From Coriobacteriia bacterium (lineage in GTDB: Bacteria > Actinomycetota > Coriobacteriia > Anaerosomatales > SLCP01), in the NCBI GenBank assembly GCA_007125735.1, contig SLCP01000089.1, forward strand, positions 1 through 12,221: a stretch of DNA of 12,221 nt, written 5' to 3'. The notes beneath the pieces were generated by a model, which was not told the DNA's origin, searched no databases, and was given only the letters and a program-made list of their open reading frames with translations. This document shows positions 1 to 5,391 of the stretch, in pieces. The number at the start of each line of letters is the position of its first letter. The stretch's first letter is position 1. Made by a program: the position numbers and the translations under genes.

Positions 1-43
1 CCTGTAAGCACGCGGCGCGCAGCTCATGCGCTATGCGTTAGGC
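1..43 (+). other. 3' part of an integron attC site (upstream cassette)
   Basis: Positions 14-33 are 20 bases identical to 513-532, the L' arm of the complete attC site further on. They are followed four bases later by the R' box GTTAGGC at 37-43, which fits GTTRRRY. The R'' and L'' half lies outside the window. By the known integrase mechanism, cleavage falls between G37 and T38, so TTAGGC belongs to the next cassette. That cassette ends in GCCTAAC (457-463), the exact reverse complement of GTTAGGC, which supports the reading. Confidence 0.72.
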
Positions 44-537
44 AGGGAGGCCACGTGTCGCGAGCAGAGTCAGCAGCTGAATCGAAGCGCTGGGACTTCC
101 TCGCAGGCATGGCAGCCGCGCCCTTGGTCTTCACCTTCATCGGACTGCCGGTGCTGCTCGTCACGGCGCTGAGCCCGTTTCTCCCCGAGACAGCAATCTG
201 GCTGCTCGCTGCTCTCGTGGTCTTACTCTTGAGCAGCTTCACAGGCGCGCTTGTCGCACGCTCTTACTCGAAGCGCTTCGCCCTAGGGGTCGCAGCCGCG
301 CCGCTCGCATTGGCGGCTCTGGGCGTGTACCTCGTGTTGCAGGAAATCAGCTCGTCACTTCCGTTCGTTTGGTGGGTGGTCTTCGGCCCTGCCTTCCTGG
401 CCGGTTACCTGTTCGCGTCCAAGCGCAGACGTTCGGAACCCTTGCCGGATGCTTCTGCCTAACCAGCGCATCGAGCAGACGCGCACGAGGTAGAATCGAC
501 CTGAAGGCGCATGGCGCGCAGCTCATGCGCTACATCG
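38..537 (+). mobile_element. Integron gene cassette 1
   Basis: The unit runs from the recombination point in GTTAGGC (37-43) to the equivalent point in GTTGGAC (537-543) and is 500 bp long. It carries one gene in the usual orientation, with the attC site at its 3' end and almost no spare DNA. In the circular form the ends would make a GCCTAAC/GTTAGGC pair, as expected of a cassette inserted as a unit. The stop codon of the gene lies inside the R'' box, a common economy in cassettes. Confidence 0.7.
55..462 (+). CDS. Small four-helix membrane protein, cassette cargo
   Basis: This 135-residue protein of unknown function starts at GTG 55, four bases after a GGGAGG ribosome binding site (45-50). 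A later ATG at 109 has no comparable site. Four hydrophobic segments are visible at about residues 17-40, 47-68, 76-95 and 103-122, separated by short polar turns with Arg and Lys. The tail is basic (KRRR near residue 124). No catalytic motif is seen. Its stop codon TAA (460-462) lies inside the attC R'' box, so the gene fills its cassette. Small membrane proteins of unknown role are frequent cassette cargo. I do not recognise the family. Confidence 0.75.
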   Translation: MSRAESAAESKRWDFLAGMAAAPLVFTFIGLPVLLVTALSPFLPETAIWLLAALVVLLLSSFTGALVARSYSKRFALGVAAAPLALAALGVYLVLQEISSSLPFVWWVVFGPAFLAGYLFASKRRRSEPLPDASA

Positions 538-543
538 TTGGAC
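457..543 (+). other. Complete attC recombination site (cassette 1/2 junction)
   Basis: The R'' box GCCTAAC is at 457-463, L'' at 465-484, L' at 514-531 and the R' box GTTGGAC at 537-543. L'' and L' pair over 17 of 18 positions once C472 and A479 are left extrahelical, and 477 is the one mismatch. Unpaired extra bases in one arm are what integron integrases use to recognise the folded bottom strand. The part between the arms, 485-513, includes a small hairpin (AGGT/ACCT) and corresponds to the variable terminal structure. Total length is 87 bp, within the usual range for attC sites. Confidence 0.8.
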
Positions 544-569
544 AGAACCAAGACGGAGGACTGAGCGGG

Positions 570-848
570 ATGACCGACACGGATCTGGATCGTCTTATGC
601 GTAGCGTTGGACTCAGCGTGTTCGTCGAGTACTTCGAGCTGTTCGCGGATTCGACTCTCAGCAACGCAGACGTCGCGGACCGTCTGCCCCATGAGTACAA
701 GCTCACAGCGCGGCAGACGCGAGTTTCGTGTGCCAGGCGAATCATCGACCGGGGGCTTGCACCCGAGGCGCTTCGCATCATCAGTGAGTCGACGAGAGTC
801 GATTCGCACACGTCTGAGCGTGCGGCGGCCATTCTTCGCGGGCTCTAG
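570..848 (+). CDS. Small helical protein of unknown function, first gene of cassette 2
   Basis: This 92-residue soluble protein starts at ATG 570, with GGAGGA (554-559) ten bases upstream. The reading frame continues upstream through the attC, but that part is not expected to be coding. The sequence looks all-helical, with a stretch around residues 36-62 (NADVADRLPHEYKLTARQT) that could be a degenerate helix-turn-helix. Family not recognised. The stop lies nine bases before the start of the PD-(D/E)XK-like gene, so the two are probably translated together. The small-gene-then-effector layout resembles antitoxin-toxin or regulator-effector pairs, but that is inference from arrangement only. 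Confidence 0.6.
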   Translation: MTDTDLDRLMRSVGLSVFVEYFELFADSTLSNADVADRLPHEYKLTARQTRVSCARRIIDRGLAPEALRIISESTRVDSHTSERAAAILRGL

Positions 849-857
849 GCTCGGCGA

Positions 858-1313
858 ATGGGCATCTCAGACTCCTCACTCGCGGAGCTACTGGAGCGCG
901 TAAAGTCAGTGGCGCGAGAGTACCGTGACGTGACTGGACGGCCGCTCGGTTGCACGGGGGAAGTCGCGGAACTCGAGGCGGCTGCCATTCTTGGGCTTCA
1001 GCTTGCCGACGTGCGGCAAGCGGGCTACGACGCCGTGGGCGACGACGGACGACGGATTCAGATCAAGGGGAGATGCGTCCTGCCCTCGTCCAAGCCTGGA
1101 CAACGCGTGGGAAGCATCAACTGTCGTCATGAGTGGGACACGGTCATGCTCGTCTTGCTTGATGAGGACCTTAACGCGACAGCGATCTATGAGGCGGACC
1201 GTGCTGCGGTGGTGGCCGCGCTTGAGGAGCCGGGCTCTAAGGCGCGAAACGAGCGCGGCTCACTCGGCGTTCCCAAGTTCAAGTCCATCTCCTCGGCTGT
1301 CTGGACTCGCTAG
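858..1313 (+). CDS. PD-(D/E)XK-like (DUF6998-type) protein, second gene of cassette 2
   Basis: This is a 151-residue protein. After an N-terminal helix (about 6-24) it has a conserved-looking GEVAELEAA segment (34-42) and then D58 in GYDAV and the strand RIQIKGR with Q68 and K70. Acidic residue, Asp and Q-x-K in this order match the core of restriction-endonuclease-like folds in which the usual E-x-K is Q-x-K. A strand-rich segment (WDTVMLVLLD) follows. From memory it resembles proteins annotated as DUF6998, but I cannot confirm that. The ribosome binding site is weak, and the start is nine bases after the previous stop, so translation may depend on coupling. Nuclease activity is unproven. 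The gene ends seven bases before the attC R'' box. Confidence 0.6.
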   Translation: MGISDSSLAELLERVKSVAREYRDVTGRPLGCTGEVAELEAAAILGLQLADVRQAGYDAVGDDGRRIQIKGRCVLPSSKPGQRVGSINCRHEWDTVMLVLLDEDLNATAIYEADRAAVVAALEEPGSKARNERGSLGVPKFKSISSAVWTR

Positions 1314-1320
1314 CGGGTCT

Positions 1321-1401
1321 GTCCAACAATGGCATCGAGCAGACGGCCAGGAGCTAGACTTACCTGAGAGGGCGTGGGCCGCTGCTCATGCCAAACACGT
1401 T
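1321..1401 (+). other. attC site of cassette 2, split by an insertion element
   Basis: R'' is GTCCAAC (1321-1327). L'' (1330-1348) and L' (1377-1393) pair perfectly over 17 bp when C1336 and A1343 are extrahelical, the same pattern as the site at 457-543. The last bases present are GTT at 1399-1401, where the insertion element begins. The other flank of the element starts GAAC (2825-2828), and joining the two gives GTTGAAC, a perfect GTTRRRY box. The site is therefore complete apart from the insertion, about 85 bp when reconstructed. Confidence 0.75.
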
Positions 1402-1633
1402 GATATGAGATGGCCAGTCAACCCCCGAGCGCTCACGGCGGTCTTGACCTTCGGTTCCGTGCAAGCGGGCGGGCACATGGGTTCGGCGCTCGACCATGCT
1501 GATATCCGGGGATTAGAACCCCACATCTCGGTCGGACCGGAGCCTGCCTCCAACTAGGCGCGCGCGTGCAAGTCTCGCATAACGCTATCGAGGATCTCTC
1601 CGGAATGCAGCGCCCGCCCGCGTGCATCATTGA
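1402..1633 (-). ncRNA. Possible guide (bridge/seeker) RNA region of the IS
   Basis: These 232 bases lie between the transposase stop and the element end and have no convincing gene. IS1111-type elements encode their target-guiding RNA downstream of the transposase, so this is where it should be. I could not find guide loops matching the attC flanks by eye. The call rests on position and on knowledge of the family, not on a demonstrated structure. Confidence 0.35.
1404..1415. repeat. Subterminal inverted repeat of the IS, transposase 3' side
   Basis: The 12 bases TATGAGATGGCC are the reverse complement of 2806-2817. They lie two or three bases inside the element end next to the attC GTT. Confidence 0.75.
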
Positions 1634-2731
1634 CTACCGCGCAGGTCCGAGGTTGTCGGTCATGAGCCCCCAGACGAACCCGGAGAGCTCTCGCGCGGTC
1701 GCCACCACGGCGGTGTGCGCCCCTTTCCTCGCCGATATCCTGCGGAAGGTGCCGTTCAGCCTCACCTGTGCTTTCCACGAGTAGGCGGCGACCTCAGGGC
1801 TCTGACCCTCTAGCCGCTCGCGCAGCTTGCCGCGCACCGCAGGGGCATGGCGGTACGCCCAGGCGGACTCGACGAGCACGCGCCTCACGTGCCGGTTGCC
1901 GGTCTTGGTGATCGAGCCTTGGTGGCGGGAAGCCCCGCTCGAGTGCTCAGAAGGCGTCAGTCCCGTGAAGCCCATGTAGCTGCCGGCGTCCCCGAAGCGT
2001 GCGAAGTCACACGTCTCGGCAAGGATCGTCATGGCAGAAAGCGTACCGATACCGCGAAGTGCAGAGAGGCGCGCCACGTCTTCTGCGAACGGTTCGGTGA
2101 GAGCGAGCTCCTCGATCCGTCTGCCCATCTCGGCGAGCTGGGCATCGCGCACGAAGTAGGCACCGAGCAGGTTGCGAAAGGCCTCCGTCGCAAGCTCCTC
2201 GGCGAAGGTCACCGAGCGTGCCCAGACCTCGAAGCGCTGACTCCAGCGGTCAGGGCCGTTCGGGTAGCGCTTGCCGTAGCGAAGCAGGAAGCTCCTGATC
2301 CGCTGCCGGGCGACCCTCCGGTCGCGCTTGACCTCTTCGCGCACTCTGATGAGGTCGCGCACGGCTTCTTCTGCGGCGCTCGGCACCCGCACGCTCGTCA
2401 GTTCGCCTGCGCGGTGCAGGCGCGCGAGGTTCCTCGCATCGATGCGGTCGGTCTTGACGCGAGAGCCGCTCCGGCGCGGGATGAGCGAGGGCGCGATCAC
2501 GTCGCACGCGAAGCCGAGCGAGTCGATGAGCCGGTGGGTGTCATACCCGCTCGGCCCGGCCTCGTAGCACACACGGGTGGATCCGGGGTCGTGGCGGCCA
2601 AGCAGCCGCCGCACCGCCTCAGGCGTGTTGGGCACCACCCGCTCGTCGATCTCGCCGGTGACAGGCCGCAGCACCGCCACGGCGATCGTGTCCTTGTGCA
2701 CGTCGAGCCCGATGTGAGTACACTCGTTCAT
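1634..2731 (-). CDS. IS110-family DEDD transposase
   Basis: This 365-residue recombinase has full length for the family. The N-terminal RuvC-like domain shows D10 in GLDVHK, E57 in YEAGPSGY, and D95 and D98 in KTDRIDARNLA, so all four acidic residues are present. The C-terminal Tnp domain has the helix-hairpin-helix-like LSALRGIGTLSAM (222-234) and the segment around S261-S265 (PSEHSSG) that carries the family's catalytic serine. It ends with the typical ITKTGNRHVRR motif (274-284). It acts with an RNA encoded by the element to choose a target. The frame is intact from ATG 2731 to the stop at 1634, so it may be active. It is transcribed opposite to the cassette genes. Confidence 0.92.
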   Translation of the reverse strand: MNECTHIGLDVHKDTIAVAVLRPVTGEIDERVVPNTPEAVRRLLGRHDPGSTRVCYEAGPSGYDTHRLIDSLGFACDVIAPSLIPRRSGSRVKTDRIDARNLARLHRAGELTSVRVPSAAEEAVRDLIRVREEVKRDRRVARQRIRSFLLRYGKRYPNGPDRWSQRFEVWARSVTFAEELATEAFRNLLGAYFVRDAQLAEMGRRIEELALTEPFAEDVARLSALRGIGTLSAMTILAETCDFARFGDAGSYMGFTGLTPSEHSSGASRHQGSITKTGNRHVRRVLVESAWAYRHAPAVRGKLRERLEGQSPEVAAYSWKAQVRLNGTFRRISARKGAHTAVVATARELSGFVWGLMTDNLGPAR

Positions 2732-2805
2732 GGCCGGTCCCTCCGTTTGTCGGCGCCCCGGGGCCTATTCCTCAGGGACGATCCACGTATACACCGGATC
2801 GGGCC

Positions 2806-2817
2806 GGCCATCTCATA
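2806..2817. repeat. Subterminal inverted repeat of the IS, transposase 5' side
   Basis: GGCCATCTCATA here is the reverse complement of 1404-1415. Seven further bases (GTGACTA) separate it from the proposed element end at 2824. Confidence 0.75.
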
Positions 2818-2867
2818 GTGACTAGAACGAGGCCCGGATCCGCCTGCCCCTTGTGGCTGTTGCAGTA

Positions 2868-2904
2868 GTAACGTTTGACGGATATATACGTATCGCGTTA
2901 CTAT
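2868..2904 (+). promoter_or_regulatory. Promoter and likely operator of higBA
   Basis: The -35 box TTGACG (2875-2880) and the -10 box TACTAT (2899-2904) are 18 bases apart, close to the sigma-70 consensus. An inverted repeat GTAACG (2868-2873) / CGTTAC (2896-2901) brackets the promoter and overlaps the -10 box, and an 8-bp palindrome ATACGTAT (2886-2893) sits between the boxes. This is a good place for HigA or the HigBA complex to repress its own transcription, as is usual for such modules. The binding itself is inferred. Confidence 0.7.
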
Positions 2905-2910
2905 GTCGGC

Positions 2911-3189
2911 ATGATCGTCTCGTTCCGTGATTCTGACACCGAGGCCCTTGCGGGCGGCAAGCGCGTCAAGCGCTTCGTCGCCATCGGGTCGGTTGCCCGG
3001 CGAAAGCTGCGCCAGCTCGAGATCGCCGGAAGGCTCGACGACCTGCGGGTGCCTCCAGGAAACCGGCTTGAGGCGCTCAAGGGCGACCGCAAGGGCCAGC
3101 ACAGCATCCGCATCAACGACCAGTACCGGATATGTTTCATCTGGTCGGCCGCAGGACCCGAAGACGTCGAGATCGTGGACTACCACTAG
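2911..3189 (+). CDS. higB: HigB toxin, RelE-superfamily mRNA interferase
   Basis: This 92-residue toxin is the length of classical HigB. The start chosen is ATG 2911, giving the typical N-terminus MIVSFRD; the frame extends upstream only through the promoter. It keeps the family hallmarks: RRKLRQLE, DDLRVPPGNRLEAL, GDRKGQHSIRINDQYRICF and the C-terminal DVEIVDYH. HigB toxins cleave mRNA at the ribosome, and the basic Arg/Lys/His surface and the C-terminal Tyr-His are consistent with activity. The gene lies just after the IS and would be cargo of a third cassette if the array continues. Its stop overlaps the higA ribosome binding site, so the pair is co-translated. Confidence 0.93.
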   Translation: MIVSFRDSDTEALAGGKRVKRFVAIGSVARRKLRQLEIAGRLDDLRVPPGNRLEALKGDRKGQHSIRINDQYRICFIWSAAGPEDVEIVDYH

Positions 3190-3201
3190 GAGGTGATGAC
3201 C

Positions 3202-3498
3202 ATGGCTGCCAAGCTTGCACCCGTGACCCCCGGCGAGTTGCTGCTCGAGGAGTTCTTGAAGCCCATGGGCATCTCGCAGTACCGTCTCGCCAAGGAGATC
3301 GGCGTGCCCGCCACCCGTATCGGCGAGATCGTCGCCGGCCGCCGTGCGATCACGGCCGACACCGACTTGCGCCTGTGCCGCTTCTTCGGACTGTCGGAGG
3401 GCTACTGGCTACGCGCCCAGGCAGCCTACGACACCGAGGTCGCACAGGAGCAACTCGCTGATGAACTCGACAAGATCCGTCCGTGGAGTGCGGCGTAG
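3202..3498 (+). CDS. higA: HigA antitoxin, XRE-type DNA-binding protein
   Basis: This 98-residue antitoxin neutralises HigB and represses the operon. The start at ATG 3202 is chosen because AGGAGG (3188-3193) is eight bases upstream; an ATG at 3196 and a GTG at 3193 in the same frame are too close to it. The sequence begins with the family signature PGELLLEEFLKPMGISQYRLA and has a helix-turn-helix at about residues 25-46 (SQYRLAKEIGV to IGEIVAGRR). The conserved FGLSEGYWLRAQAAYD follows. The toxin-first order is normal for higBA. It is distantly similar to the N-terminus of the protein at 5384-6280. Confidence 0.93.
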   Translation: MAAKLAPVTPGELLLEEFLKPMGISQYRLAKEIGVPATRIGEIVAGRRAITADTDLRLCRFFGLSEGYWLRAQAAYDTEVAQEQLADELDKIRPWSAA

Positions 3499-3606
3499 GG
3501 GACGGGGCTCGGAGGACTGTCGAGTGTCCGATGTCGTCTCTGACCGTTCGTTCCATCTGAGGGAGATGCTGCCGGATGACCTCACCAGCGATGGGGATTC
3601 GTCGAG
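3499..3606 (+). other. Gene-free stretch with weak tRNA-Ser-like 5' half
   Basis: No protein gene is seen between higA (3498) and the Phd-like gene (3930). From 3511 the sequence GGAGGACTGTCGAGTG resembles the acceptor and D-arm start of a serine tRNA, and CGA/TCG could form a short D stem. No anticodon arm or T arm pairs properly. This may be a decayed tRNA or chance. Confidence 0.2.
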
Positions 3607-3704
3607 GCCGGTACCCAGATGGTGAACAGTGGGCGCGTCTCGCTTAGGGAGCGCGTGCTCGACTGAGTGAGTCCAAGTTCGAATCGCAACACTTCCTCCG
3701 GCCA
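3607..3704 (+). pseudogene. Degenerate tRNA-Leu-like sequence (would-be anticodon TAG)
   Basis: Parts of a leucine tRNA appear in the right order. GCCGG (3607-3611) could pair with CCGGC (3698-3702), and a D-arm-like GGTGAAC follows. CTTAGGG (3643-3649) would be the anticodon loop with TAG at 3645-3647. A long-variable-arm hairpin CTC/GAG (3658-3660, 3665-3667) comes next, then the T loop TTCGAAT (3678-3684) and a terminal CCA (3702-3704). The T stem (CCAAG against CGCAA) does not pair and the anticodon stem pairs poorly, so a functional tRNA is unlikely. It could be a relic, or a site once used by an integrating element. Confidence 0.35.
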
Positions 3705-3725
3705 GGCCTTTGCGCACGTTTGGCG

Positions 3726-3822
3726 TTGACTTCTCGGCCGCGCCGTGAAATATTAGATGCGGTATAACACTACATCACGATAACCAAAAAGCAAACCTTC
3801 AAAGCAGCATCAGAGCGGTATA
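3726..3822 (+). promoter_or_regulatory. AT-rich segment with possible promoter and direct repeats
   Basis: The base composition drops sharply to AT-rich from about 3748 to 3850, unlike the rest of the window. TTGACT (3726-3731) and TATTAG (3751-3756) are 19 bases apart and could be a weak promoter. An 8-base direct repeat GCGGTATA occurs at 3759-3766 and 3815-3822, each followed by a similar ACTA-containing stretch. Paired repeats upstream of an antitoxin-led operon could be operator sites, but the repeats are short. Confidence 0.35.
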
Positions 3823-3929
3823 CGATACTAAGAGACATATCATTCACCTCATGAAGTCGGCATCGGCTGACTTGCTCGGGTGCTATTTCGATCGCGAAGC
3901 TCCTACGGGCTTATCGGGGGGATTCACAC

Positions 3930-4145
3930 ATGAGACTCGCCGAAATGGATACGTGCTCTATCACTGATCTTCGGCGCAATCCGTCAGCACGCGTGGAGCA
4001 GGTGAGGCGAAGCGGGCACCCGTTGCTCATCACGCGGCGAGGCACTCCCATCGCGGTCCTCATGAGCATCGAGCAGTACGCTGCCGCGTTCAGAGAGCAC
4101 GACCGCCAGGACTACCGTTGCTACCTCGAAGAGAAGTACCGATGA
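3930..4145 (+). CDS. Phd/YefM-family antitoxin
   Basis: This 71-residue protein starts at ATG 3930, eight bases after a GGGGGG run (3916-3921); ATG 3945 is a possible alternative. The fold signature is clear: SITDLRRNPSARVEQVRRSG, then the strand-turn-strand LLITRRGTPIAVLMSIEQY. Phd/YefM antitoxins bind DNA with this N-terminal domain and neutralise a toxin with a C-terminal tail. Here the tail is short (about 20 residues, acidic and basic mixed). The usual partners Doc, YoeB or a PIN toxin are absent. Instead the stop overlaps (ATGA) the start of a nucleotidyltransferase gene, so the two are translationally coupled. A functional pair is inferred. Confidence 0.85.
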   Translation: MRLAEMDTCSITDLRRNPSARVEQVRRSGHPLLITRRGTPIAVLMSIEQYAAAFREHDRQDYRCYLEEKYR

Positions 4146-5044
4146 GCGGGCGTCTCATGCATCGTCTCCAGCCCGATCCCGCCGCCCCCGAGGCCTCCCC
4201 TGAGCAGCGAATCCGTGATGCTCTTTTCCGAATCGAGGCCGAAGAGGGAGTCCGTGTGCTCTACGCGGTCGAGTCCGGAAGTCGAGCGTGGGGCTTTGCG
4301 TCGCCTGATTCCGACTACGACGTCCGCTTCCTCTATGCTCATCGCCCCGAGTGGTACCTCAGCATCCGGCGCCGCCGCGACGTCATCGAGCGTCCCATCG
4401 AGCGAGATCTCGACCTGAGCGGCTGGGACCTCCCCAAGGCGCTCGGGTTGTTCGGCAAGTCGAATCCGCCGCTGCTCGAGTGGCTGCGGTCGCCTGTCGT
4501 GTACTGGGAGACAGGTTCGCTGGCGGAGCGCCTCCGTGACCTGGCGCGGCGCATCGCATCGCCGAGCGCATGCCTGCACCACTACCTGCACATGGCCGAG
4601 GGCAACCACCGCGAGTATCTGCACGGCGAGCAGGTGTGGCTCAAGAAGTACCTCTACGTGCTGCGAGCCGTGCTTGCGTGCCGGTGGATCGAGGTTCATC
4701 GCACGCCGCCGCCGGTGGAGTTCGACGCGGTTGCCGCAGAGGTGCTGCCCGCGCCGCTGCGGCGGGTGGTCGAAGAGCTGCTCCAGCGCAAGCGCGCTGG
4801 TGAGGAGCTTGCGATGGGTCAGCGGATTCCCGCGGTGAGCGAGTTCCTGGATGCCGAGATCGTGCGGCTGAGCGAGGCCGCGCGCGCTTGCGGGCGCACG
4901 GGTGCGACCGATCCCGAAGTGCTTGACGCGCTGTTGCATGACACCTTGTGTGAGACCTGGCCGCCGGTGGCCGATCGTGTCTTTGAGTCCGGTATCGCGT
5001 GCACACCCGTTCGTCTCGATGAGCCGTCAAGGGAGCCCCGATGA
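4142..5044 (+). CDS. RlaP/YcgL-type nucleotidyltransferase
   Basis: This 300-residue protein belongs to the polymerase-beta-like superfamily. The start at ATG 4142 overlaps the Phd-like stop (ATGA). The active-site signature is intact: G46-S47 in ESGSRAWGF, then D58 and D60 in SDYDVRF. The third carboxylate is probably D91 in RDLDLSGWDL. The WDLPKALGLFGKSNPPLLEWL segment and the later YLHMAEGNHREYL and KKYLYVLRAVLACRWIE stretches are typical of the YcgL/RlaP group, some of which lie near RNA-repair genes. It probably transfers nucleotides to RNA or protein; substrate unknown. Following an antitoxin-like gene, it could act as a toxin, in analogy to other nucleotidyltransferase toxins, but this is inference. 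Confidence 0.85.
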   Translation: MSGRLMHRLQPDPAAPEASPEQRIRDALFRIEAEEGVRVLYAVESGSRAWGFASPDSDYDVRFLYAHRPEWYLSIRRRRDVIERPIERDLDLSGWDLPKALGLFGKSNPPLLEWLRSPVVYWETGSLAERLRDLARRIASPSACLHHYLHMAEGNHREYLHGEQVWLKKYLYVLRAVLACRWIEVHRTPPPVEFDAVAAEVLPAPLRRVVEELLQRKRAGEELAMGQRIPAVSEFLDAEIVRLSEAARACGRTGATDPEVLDALLHDTLCETWPPVADRVFESGIACTPVRLDEPSREPR

Positions 5045-5391
5045 GAACACCGCGCGAAAACCGCCGCCAACCCGGCGCAATCACCTCGGACGGCGAAGCC
5101 CAGGCCGTACGAATCGCGCTCGCTCGCGAGATCGCGCAAGCGGTGACAGCGACCGGGCTCAGTCAGCGCGAAGCCGCCGAGTTGCTCGGCACGGCCCAGC
5201 CAAACGTCTCCGCGCTCCTTGCCGGCAAGGTCGAGGGTTTCTCGCTTGACCGGCTCGTGAGGTACCTGAACCTGCTGGGCCACGACATCCACATCGTCGT
5301 CCTGCCAAAGCCGCCCGAGCGCGAACATGCGCGCACGTGGGTGATCAGCCCCGCCTCGGGCGCGGGAATCGCGGGCTGGGCATGTGGGTAG
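5041..5391 (+). CDS. XRE-family HTH regulator (orphan antitoxin-like)
   Basis: This 116-residue protein starts at ATG 5041, overlapping the previous stop (ATGA). The helix-turn-helix lies at about residues 40-60 (LSQREAAELLGTAQPNVSAL), followed by LAGKVEGFSLDRLVRYLNLLGHDIHI. This is the pattern of HTH_37-type antitoxins normally paired with a Gp49/RelE-like toxin. No such toxin gene is next to it. The residues beyond about 98 look unrelated to the family and may reflect readthrough into the overlapping next gene. It may repress this operon or neutralise the nucleotidyltransferase. Which role applies cannot be told from sequence. Confidence 0.82.
   Translation: MRTPRENRRQPGAITSDGEAQAVRIALAREIAQAVTATGLSQREAAELLGTAQPNVSALLAGKVEGFSLDRLVRYLNLLGHDIHIVVLPKPPEREHARTWVISPASGAGIAGWACG

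Larger units (their letters stand above)
538..1399 (+). mobile_element. Integron gene cassette 2 (two genes)
   Basis: The unit runs from the recombination point in GTTGGAC (537-543) to that in the next attC (G1399). Its R'' box GTCCAAC (1321-1327) is the exact reverse complement of GTTGGAC, so both ends come from one circularisable unit of about 862 bp. It carries two consecutive plus-strand genes, which is less common than one per cassette. Its attC is interrupted by the IS element just after GTT. Confidence 0.7.
1402..2824 (-). mobile_element. IS110-family (IS1111-type) insertion sequence inside attC
   Basis: The element carries one DEDD transposase gene on the minus strand and a 12-bp subterminal inverted repeat (1404-1415 and 2806-2817). 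Subterminal repeats a few bases from the true ends are typical of the IS1111 group; most IS110-group members lack them. The non-coding part after the transposase stop is long (about 232 bp) and the part before its start is short (about 93 bp), again as in IS1111. The ends were placed so that removal restores the attC box GTTGAAC; they are uncertain by 1-3 bases. No target duplication is seen, as expected for this family. An IS1111 subgroup that targets attC sites is known, and this looks like a member by behaviour. Confidence 0.75.

Noticed and set aside
1847..2818. Long plus-strand open frame opposite the transposase
   Set aside because: It is a shadow of the transposase gene in high-GC DNA; composition and lack of a ribosome binding site argue against coding.
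4066..4076. An 11-base match to the attC L'' arm (GCATCGAGCAG) in the Phd-like gene
   Set aside because: It encodes SIEQ, a common Phd motif, and has no RYYYAAC box or matching L' arm nearby.
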